From XYA12-FULL-58-9 sp001798605 (GTDB taxonomy: Bacteria; Myxococcota; XYA12-FULL-58-9): a stretch of 12,631 bases of DNA. The position numbers were made by a program, and so were the translations under genes. A model generated the notes under the pieces. That model was not told the origin of the DNA and made no database searches. It saw nothing but the letters and a program-made list of their open reading frames with translations. Below, in pieces: positions 6,324 to 12,631 of the stretch (its first letter is position 1; every line of letters begins with the position of its first letter). The stretch lies in the NCBI GenBank assembly GCA_036736205.1, contig DAINMX010000200.1, positions 1-12,631 on the forward strand, given 5' to 3'.

Positions 6324-9300
6324 ATGATGATTGCCCCGTTCATCCTCGTGGGCCTGATCCTCACACAGGCAACCGGCGTTGGAAAACCCGAAGCTACCGC
6401 CGCAACTGCAAACGCCATCCATGTTGTCGAAACGGCAGAGGCGAAAGGCCAAGAATCCGAACTCACCACAGAGGAACGGGCAATCCTCAGCGTCCTGAGC
6501 CAGCTCGCCTCTTCTGATGAAACCATAGCATCCCGAGGAGTGAGCGCTGCACAGCAAAGTGGCGACTCGTTCTATGATGGTCCCCTGCGTTGGATGTTGG
6601 CGGCGGAGCTGCCCTCAAGTGTGCGTGCCAACGCCGCTGCCGCCCTCGGGGTTCTCGACTGGCCGACCACGGAACTCTACTTGGACACCCGAATCGAGTC
6701 CCTTGGCGCGGCCGCCGAGTCTTCGAGTATTGATGTCCGCCACGCCTCCCTCCTCGCCCTCGGTGCCTATCCCGTCCCGAAAGCAATCACCCTCCTGCGC
6801 CGACACCAACTCCAGGAGGGTGACGAAGCCGTCGTCAACCGTGCCCTCGTTAACATGAAATCGAGCGGCGTCATGCGCCAACTGTCTGCCTGGCTCACCC
6901 GCGAGCCGAGTGCCGTACAGCAGGAGAAGGCTGTGCGCTGTCCGTTGGCCGTGGCAGCACAAACCATACTCACCGCACCCCACACCCCGTGGGCAGAAAA
7001 CGTCATCGGCGCAATCTTGGCCGCACCGGACAAGGATTTGTTGCGCCCCATCGCGATTTTTGCCGCGCGACACGGTGGCAACCAAAATCGAATGGCGGTT
7101 CTCACGGACATTCAGCGGTATCCTCTTCACGTCGACGTGCCATTTCTCATTGAGTTGCTCGAACACAAAGATCCCGCCACCCAAGAGGCAACTTTGTTGG
7201 CCCTCGCCCAGCACTCTTCCGTACTCATCGCCCGCTCAGTCGCAAACTTCATGACCACGAGTCAATCGAGTCAAATCCTCAAGACTGCCGCCTCGGTGTT
7301 GCGCCAACAACAAACAGAGGCCTTAGTTGAAGTGCTGCCATCCATCCTGCGCGCGACCCAAGGATATGCGCTCGAATTGTTGGCGTTCATTGTCCGCGAA
7401 CGTTCAGGAAGGAGCGCGGTGTGGCCAAAGACCCTGGCCTGGGCGGCGGATCAGAGCGACCATGGCCTAGAGGCCATCCTCTCCGAGAGTCTCACCGATC
7501 GTCGTCTCGAGCTCATACCCAAGCTCAGCGACTCCACGCTCACCGAAGCTGAGCTCGTTGCGGCACTGCGGGCGCTAACGGGTGTCGCCGATCCACTATC
7601 CGGCAACGCGGTATTGGCGACCATGACCCCTGTCACCTCCGCCCAGGTACTGCGCGCCGCAGGCGACGCATCGAAGGAACTGTCCGATGGGCAGCTGATC
7701 CCGCATCTCCAGGCCTTGATTCCGCAAATCGGGCGGGAACAACGACGGGCAATCTACGATGTTCTCAAGGCACGCGAGTCGGCTGTTGCTGGGCGTGCTC
7801 TCATCGCCGCGGTTCGCGATGAGAGCGACGCCGAATTGTTCCCTGAGTTACTCGCCAAAGTCGACCCATCTGATTCCGAGGCCCTGGCAGCCGTTGTTTC
7901 CCGCCTGCGAACCACTGAGAATCCCGAGATCGTTTATGAGTCCCTCTCTTCTCTCGAAGGCCGCAACGACGAACACTTGGCCCCCGTTCTCCTCGCCCTG
8001 GTACGACGCTTCAACGCCGGTCCCACCGACCCAGGTTGGTACCGCGTTCGCGAGCTCGCCTGCGCACGTCTGACACGCCTCGAGGGTGATGGTGCAGACA
8101 AAGCCGTCCGCACCCTTGCCAACGATGCGAAACTCGAGGTCGAGCTGCGGCTCACCGCCCTAAGATCGCTCACCGACAAAGGGAACCGTGATGACGTCCC
8201 TATGCTCGAGAGTATGTTGGAAGAAGAAGACGCAGACATTCGCACGGCAGCAAGGGATGCCCTGCACAACATTGCACCTGATCTCTATCCCGAGTGGGAC
8301 CAACTTGGACGCTGGCCCCTGGTCATCACCACCGCCGCGCTGGGAACAACCTTGTTGGTTCTCTCCACCGAGATTGCCCAAAGATCCGCAGACGCCAACA
8401 TCGAGGACGTGAGCAAAGTGCTCGTCGGCGTCACTGGAGCCGCACTCGGCGGCGGCACGACGTGGTTGTTGACCCTCGACTCGGACGTCTCGTTGGGTGA
8501 GGCCGGTTACGTTGCGAGCATGGGCGTGTGGGGTACCTTGGGCGGCTACAGTCTGCCGCGTGTAACAGGCCTCACCGAATCGTCGCCAAGTGCAGCCATG
8601 TGGGGTGCCATCGCTGGCGAATTGGTTGGGCTCGGCATGGGTGGCCTGACCATGCGTTCGTCCCGTTTCGCGTTGGACGATGCCATCTTGACCAACCTTG
8701 TGGCCGCTTCCCTGGGAGCCGGTGGTATCTCCGCTTGGCATTTGGCCCGGGCGGATTCGCAGACCGCAGCAGCCGGTGATGCCTTCGTGCTCGGAGCGGT
8801 CGCTGGCACCCTGCCGATGTTGCTGCTCAGCCCCTACCTTGACATCAACGACGACCTTCTCGCCATCGCCACGAGCATTGGTTTCGCCAGTTGGATCGGA
8901 GGTTTCGCCCCACTCGCCTTGTATGAGAAACGAGATCGTCGCGACTACGACACACTCGCAGGAATCGGTCTCGGCCAAGCCGTCGGTCTCACCGGCGGCT
9001 TGCTGCTCAGCCAAGTCACCGACCTCGACGGCGAATCGGTTTGGTGGGCAACACTTGGCGGTCTCGCGGGAGCAGGCCTCGGAGCAGGTGTCGGCAAGGC
9101 GACGCCAAATCTCGACAAGCGGTGGACCTACGGCCTGCTGGAGGCGGGAACCTTGGCCGGCGCAGGCATGCTCGCGTGGCTCGGACCCAAGCTCGACTTC
9201 GAAGACAACGACATTGGCCTGATTCTGCTTATGACCGGCGGTGGTGCCCTCGTCGGTGGTCGGCTGCCCGAGAGGCTGGCAGACCAAGAGCAAAACGCCA

Positions 9301-12300
9301 CGGACGATGAGCTCTGGGGAGGGGCTTTGGTTGGCGGTACACTGGGACTCTTCGGCGGCCTTGCAATGAGCCAATTTGCCGACGTCTCAGGTGGCGAACT
9401 GTTGATGACCGGATCTGCTGCGGCGGTTTTCGGCACGGGCTTCGCCGGTTTGAGAATGTTGGAACCCGATCTCATCGAGCTCAAATCGCCGATCGCGGGT
9501 GCGGCCGCTGCCATTGGCATCTTGGGTCTGGGTGCCTTCGTCACACCCAAGCTCGAGTATGAGCCCGCCGATCTGGGGCTGGGAATATCGACCGCCTCCC
9601 TTGGCGCATTCCTCGGCGCGTGGGTGCCTGCCTACACCACCGACGAAGGCACCGACCTCGTTGATTCCGAACAGGCCGGTGGTGCCATGCTCGGCGGTGC
9701 CCTCGGCTTGATGTTTGCGGGCACGGTTTCCCAGTTTGCTGATATCGATGCCCGGCGGGTATTGCGGATCGATGTCGGCTCCCTCGGTGGAATGGCTGCG
9801 GGGGCGGGCTTGGGCCTGTTGTTGCCGCCATCGGCATCACCCGACTTCGACCGCCAGCTCACCGTTGCACTCATGCAAGGTGGTACGGTGGCCGGCTACG
9901 CCATCGCCACCCTCACCGAAAGACACAGCGAATATGATTGGGCTGACCGCGCGCACATGGGTCTCGGCGCAGCCCTCGGTGCCTATCACGGCTCGCTCAT
10001 TCCCTATCTTTGGCGCGACCCGAATGATCCGCGCGAGGCATACGTACCCGACACCGAGCTCGGCGGCGGCGCTCTTTTGGGCCTCGGCATCGGTGGCATC
10101 GCCAGCCGACTCGCGGTGAAGCTGCAGCACAAGGATGCAGCCGACGTCGCCGAAGTGGCTTTGTTTGACGCCTTCGGTTCGGCTGTAGGTTTGGCCGTAT
10201 CCGGATATGCAGAAGGAGAGGATCGACGCACTCGTTTTGGAATCCTGGAGGGTGTCGGGTTGGGTGCCTGGATCGCTGGCGAGATCCTCGCCAACCGCAC
10301 AGAGTACACCGCGCGTGACAACTGGATGATTGGCACTCTCAGCGCAGCCGGTGCCGTGGGCGGTCTCGGCTTGCCGTACCTGTTCTTCGATGACAAACCC
10401 ACCGACACCCAGATTGCCGGTGGTGCCGCGTTCGGCGTGGGTGCCCTTGGTTTGTCGAGCTTGGGCTTGGCACAGTTCACCGAGTATGAAGGTGACGACC
10501 TCGTCGAGGCGATGCTGGTCGCAAGCGTCGCGGCCGCCGGTGGTTGGGGCATTGCCGGAGCTCACCGCGATTCAATCGAACGCCGTCGCATCGCCGCAGC
10601 GGACGCCGGCTGGTTTGGCGGCCTTGCCCTCGGTCTTGCAACCGCGCCTTGGACGAGAACCACCGAGGACGACCGTTGGTGGATTGCCTCGGGCATGCTC
10701 ATCGGCGGCTGGGTCGGCGGCCTAACCCCTCGATTGTTGAACGGTGAAGACGTGACCGACAGTCGCGTCCTGGGGGGCACCGCCGCAGGCGCTGCCATCG
10801 CCGGCTTGGGAACCGCAGGGTTCTTGCAGTTTGCCGAGGCACCCATGGAATGGGCCCATGGGGCCATGAGCGTGAGTCTCGCGACAACCCTTACGGCTGG
10901 CGGTTTGGCACGGATGGGTGTTCCCGCAGATGCAAAGATGGATGCTCTGTCGATGCAGCTTGCTGCCATCGGCGGCATTGGCGTCGCCGCCATCATCGCA
11001 CCCAAAACCAATCTCGCACCAGTGGACTACGCCACCATCGCCACCTTCGCCGGATTGGGTGCTTGGCACGGTGCCTTTGCTGCCAGTGCACTGGAAATCA
11101 ATGCAGAGAACGCCGTCGACGGCGGCGCACTGGCTGGCGCGGGGACCGGCATGTTGCTCGGCTACGCCCTATCGCAAACTCTGGACATCGATTGGAATGA
11201 CGACGTCGAGATCGTGAGTGATACCGCCGTGGGAGCAATCATCGGCGGTAGCCTGGGATTGATGCTCGATTTCAACCGGGCGGACAGTGCGCGGGCCATC
11301 GAGCTCGGAAGTTTGGCCGGCATGGGCCTGGGCATTGGCCTATCTCGTTTCACCGAATACCCAGAAAGCTCCTTGCCTTTGCTTGGCATCGCGGGGCTTT
11401 GGGGTGCCTGGCACGGACTGTGGCTCGGCCAAACGTTGCAGCCCTCCCACGGCGACAACCTCGTCGTCGGGGGCGGAACACTGTTTGGCCTGGGAACCAG
11501 CGTCGGCGCCGCGGCCATCGTCTCACAGATGATGACCGTCGAGTTTGACGAGCTCGGCGAGGCTACCGTGGTGATGGGGGCAGGTGATCTCTTGGGCGCC
11601 GGAGTCGGCAAACTCATGCGGCTTGAGCGCGGTTGGCAAACGGCGTTGTTCGAGATCGGCGGAGTCACCGGGATTGCAGCGGGCCTGGCACTCGCAGATC
11701 GAACGACCTACAGCGGCACCGACGTAGCGCTCATCGGCATGACGAGCGCCCTCGGTGCCGGGCACGGTGCCATGCTCGGAGTGATGCTGGCCGATGCGAA
11801 TGGTGACCTGGCAGACTCCGCATGGGGCGGCGTCATGTTGGGAGCGGGCCTCGGTCTCGGTGGCGGCATGGCCCTCGCCCAGGTGCAAGAGCTAGAGAGC
11901 GGGGACCTCGTTGAGATTGGGCTTGCCACCTTGGCTGGAGATGCCATCGGCGCCGGGCTAGGCCATTGGATGCGCGTCGAGCAGAATGCCCACCTCGGCC
12001 TCGTGCAGGCCGGTGGACTCGGCATGGCGGCCCTTGCCCTAACCTTTGCCGGCGACACTCGATTCCATCAGGACGACCGAATCTTGACGCTCTTTGCCAC
12101 GAGCTATGGCGGCTGGATGGGGGGGTGGGCACCGGTCATGTGGCAGGACGACCAAGACGAGCTTGGCGCAGACTCGGGACTCGGCGTTGTCCTGGGTAGC
12201 GGCGCTGGAATGCTCGCAGGTGGTATTGCGTCACAACTCACGGATTACTCTCTCAAGGACACCGGTGAGATCGCCTTTGGGGCCGCGACAACTTCTGTGC

Positions 12301-12631
12301 TCGGCGCTGGCCTCGGCCTTCTGGCATCCCCGGACACAGATCTTTGGGTCGGTTTGATGGAAGCCACGAGCCTTGCCGGTACATTGGCGATCGCCACCAT
12401 TGCTCCCGACACCACCTATTCGGGATCCGATGCGGTGCTCGGCACTCTCGCCGCTATCTACGGCGTCTACCAGGGCGCTGGCTTGTCCTTGTTGCTCGAC
12501 GCCAACGACGACCAGGTAGCTGGCGCCATGATGACCGCCGGTGCCATAGGCGCATTGGGCGGCAGTTATCTCGGCAAATATCTAAAACTCGACGGCTCAG
12601 ACATTTGGATGCTCCTTGCTGGCAGCGCCTG
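6324..12631 (+). CDS. Giant HEAT-like / Gly-rich multi-segment membrane-type protein, 3' end beyond window
   Basis: One reading frame runs without a stop to the window edge (2,102 codons plus two bases), so the protein is larger than this. I do not recognise the family. Residues 3-16 are a hydrophobic leader, possibly cleaved after Ala16, but with no Lys/Arg before it. Residues ~20-655 are charged and helical with HEAT-like repeats, clearest at ~92-113, ~138-160 and 601-652 (L-R-L-T-A-L-R-S-L, D-I-R-T-A-A-R-D-A-L), suggesting an alpha-solenoid for protein contacts. From Arg663-Trp664 to the end there are about 48 hydrophobic stretches of ~18-24 residues, rich in Gly, Ala and Leu with many GxxxG spacings. 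Short, mostly acidic linkers separate them. The pattern fits a polytopic membrane domain packed by glycine zippers. A beta-structured or fibrous Gly-rich array is an alternative, because L-G-L-G alternation occurs. Transcribed away from the kinase across a spacer with a palindromic site. Coding is certain; topology and role are not. Confidence 0.93.
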   Translation, partial: MMIAPFILVGLILTQATGVGKPEATAATANAIHVVETAEAKGQESELTTEERAILSVLSQLASSDETIASRGVSAAQQSGDSFYDGPLRWMLAAELPSSVRANAAAALGVLDWPTTELYLDTRIESLGAAAESSSIDVRHASLLALGAYPVPKAITLLRRHQLQEGDEAVVNRALVNMKSSGVMRQLSAWLTREPSAVQQEKAVRCPLAVAAQTILTAPHTPWAENVIGAILAAPDKDLLRPIAIFAARHGGNQNRMAVLTDIQRYPLHVDVPFLIELLEHKDPATQEATLLALAQHSSVLIARSVANFMTTSQSSQILKTAASVLRQQQTEALVEVLPSILRATQGYALELLAFIVRERSGRSAVWPKTLAWAADQSDHGLEAILSESLTDRRLELIPKLSDSTLTEAELVAALRALTGVADPLSGNAVLATMTPVTSAQVLRAAGDASKELSDGQLIPHLQALIPQIGREQRRAIYDVLKARESAVAGRALIAAVRDESDAELFPELLAKVDPSDSEALAAVVSRLRTTENPEIVYESLSSLEGRNDEHLAPVLLALVRRFNAGPTDPGWYRVRELACARLTRLEGDGADKAVRTLANDAKLEVELRLTALRSLTDKGNRDDVPMLESMLEEEDADIRTAARDALHNIAPDLYPEWDQLGRWPLVITTAALGTTLLVLSTEIAQRSADANIEDVSKVLVGVTGAALGGGTTWLLTLDSDVSLGEAGYVASMGVWGTLGGYSLPRVTGLTESSPSAAMWGAIAGELVGLGMGGLTMRSSRFALDDAILTNLVAASLGAGGISAWHLARADSQTAAAGDAFVLGAVAGTLPMLLLSPYLDINDDLLAIATSIGFASWIGGFAPLALYEKRDRRDYDTLAGIGLGQAVGLTGGLLLSQVTDLDGESVWWATLGGLAGAGLGAGVGKATPNLDKRWTYGLLEAGTLAGAGMLAWLGPKLDFEDNDIGLILLMTGGGALVGGRLPERLADQEQNATDDELWGGALVGGTLGLFGGLAMSQFADVSGGELLMTGSAAAVFGTGFAGLRMLEPDLIELKSPIAGAAAAIGILGLGAFVTPKLEYEPADLGLGISTASLGAFLGAWVPAYTTDEGTDLVDSEQAGGAMLGGALGLMFAGTVSQFADIDARRVLRIDVGSLGGMAAGAGLGLLLPPSASPDFDRQLTVALMQGGTVAGYAIATLTERHSEYDWADRAHMGLGAALGAYHGSLIPYLWRDPNDPREAYVPDTELGGGALLGLGIGGIASRLAVKLQHKDAADVAEVALFDAFGSAVGLAVSGYAEGEDRRTRFGILEGVGLGAWIAGEILANRTEYTARDNWMIGTLSAAGAVGGLGLPYLFFDDKPTDTQIAGGAAFGVGALGLSSLGLAQFTEYEGDDLVEAMLVASVAAAGGWGIAGAHRDSIERRRIAAADAGWFGGLALGLATAPWTRTTEDDRWWIASGMLIGGWVGGLTPRLLNGEDVTDSRVLGGTAAGAAIAGLGTAGFLQFAEAPMEWAHGAMSVSLATTLTAGGLARMGVPADAKMDALSMQLAAIGGIGVAAIIAPKTNLAPVDYATIATFAGLGAWHGAFAASALEINAENAVDGGALAGAGTGMLLGYALSQTLDIDWNDDVEIVSDTAVGAIIGGSLGLMLDFNRADSARAIELGSLAGMGLGIGLSRFTEYPESSLPLLGIAGLWGAWHGLWLGQTLQPSHGDNLVVGGGTLFGLGTSVGAAAIVSQMMTVEFDELGEATVVMGAGDLLGAGVGKLMRLERGWQTALFEIGGVTGIAAGLALADRTTYSGTDVALIGMTSALGAGHGAMLGVMLADANGDLADSAWGGVMLGAGLGLGGGMALAQVQELESGDLVEIGLATLAGDAIGAGLGHWMRVEQNAHLGLVQAGGLGMAALALTFAGDTRFHQDDRILTLFATSYGGWMGGWAPVMWQDDQDELGADSGLGVVLGSGAGMLAGGIASQLTDYSLKDTGEIAFGAATTSVLGAGLGLLASPDTDLWVGLMEATSLAGTLAIATIAPDTTYSGSDAVLGTLAAIYGVYQGAGLSLLLDANDDQVAGAMMTAGAIGALGGSYLGKYLKLDGSDIWMLLAGSA
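8313..12631 (+). repeat. Four-segment, ~118-residue protein super-repeat inside the giant gene (about 11 units)
   Basis: Hydrophobic segments recur every ~30 residues, and every fourth one shares the same linker type. Type A ends in a Ser-Gln-Phe-(Thr/Ala)-Asp-like turn; its Ser position falls at residues 896, 1016, 1136, 1261, 1383, 1501, 1617, 1734, 1852, 1970 and 2084, giving spacings of 120, 120, 125, 122, 118, 116, 117, 118, 118 and 114. Type C ends in turns such as P-K-L-D/E-F/Y (prolines 955 and 1075, exactly 120 apart) or T-T-Y-S-G-S/T-D (~1794 and ~2030). Type D carries G-A-x-H-G and a long acidic linker. Type B carries G-A-G-L-G followed by a more basic linker. The first seven segments fit less well. 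DNA copies are diverged, so this is an old amplification. The last unit is cut by the window edge. Confidence 0.85.

Noticed and set aside
8160..9374. 404-codon open frame on the minus strand
   Set aside because: Lies wholly antisense to the giant gene. It has no ribosome site, its composition is atypical (many Cys, His, Gln, Gly without domain pattern), and it arises from the regular Gly/Ala/Leu codon use of the real gene.
9837..10565. 242-codon minus-strand open frame
   Set aside because: Another antisense shadow of the repeat array with no recognisable domain or start context.

Overview
The window looks like a chromosomal piece of a moderately GC-rich, predatory-type or social delta-proteobacterial lineage (Myxococcota or Bradymonadota-like). 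The grounds are a membrane-anchored Hanks-type Ser/Thr kinase with a TPR-like tail, a sigma-54 activator with an N-terminal FHA domain, and a Cys-rich surface lipoprotein carrying two DUF1566 (Lcl C-terminal type) domains. This combination is typical there, but the phylum is an inference. I see no rRNA, tRNA, CRISPR array or intact mobile element.

Layout. Positions 1-469 hold debris: the last blade of a TolB-like beta-propeller (+ strand, ending at 460) with no body upstream, beside a stretch with no assignable gene. Positions 470-6117 are three genes in one direction on the minus strand. In transcription order they are a Ser/Thr kinase (6117-4528), an FHA-sigma54 activator (4368-2608) and a DUF1566 lipoprotein (2560-470). 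A possible 14-codon leader ORF with a very strong ribosome site (4493-4449) lies between kinase and activator. The lipoprotein contains a 36-bp coding tandem repeat that makes an Asp/Gly-rich stalk. A 206-bp divergent spacer (6118-6323) carries a perfect 14-bp palindrome that looks like a CRP/FNR-family site.

Positions 6324-12631 are a single + strand reading frame with no stop before the window ends, so it covers at least 2,102 codons. It begins with a hydrophobic leader and a roughly 630-residue HEAT-like alpha-solenoid region. From residue 664 onward come about 48 Gly/Ala/Leu-rich hydrophobic segments, one every ~30 residues. They are organised as a four-segment, ~118-residue super-repeat: the landmark Ser-Gln-Phe-Thr/Ala-Asp type turn recurs at residues 896, 1016, 1136, 1261, 1383, 1501, 1617, 1734, 1852, 1970 and 2084. 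I do not recognise this family, and it is the strongest candidate here for something undescribed.

How the genes may work together (inference): the kinase could read an envelope or metabolic signal and phosphorylate a Thr-containing partner. The FHA domain of the activator could bind that phosphothreonine and switch on sigma-54 promoters. The lipoprotein and the giant protein would be the envelope-exposed parts. Only proximity, the divergent arrangement and the shared spacer support this link.
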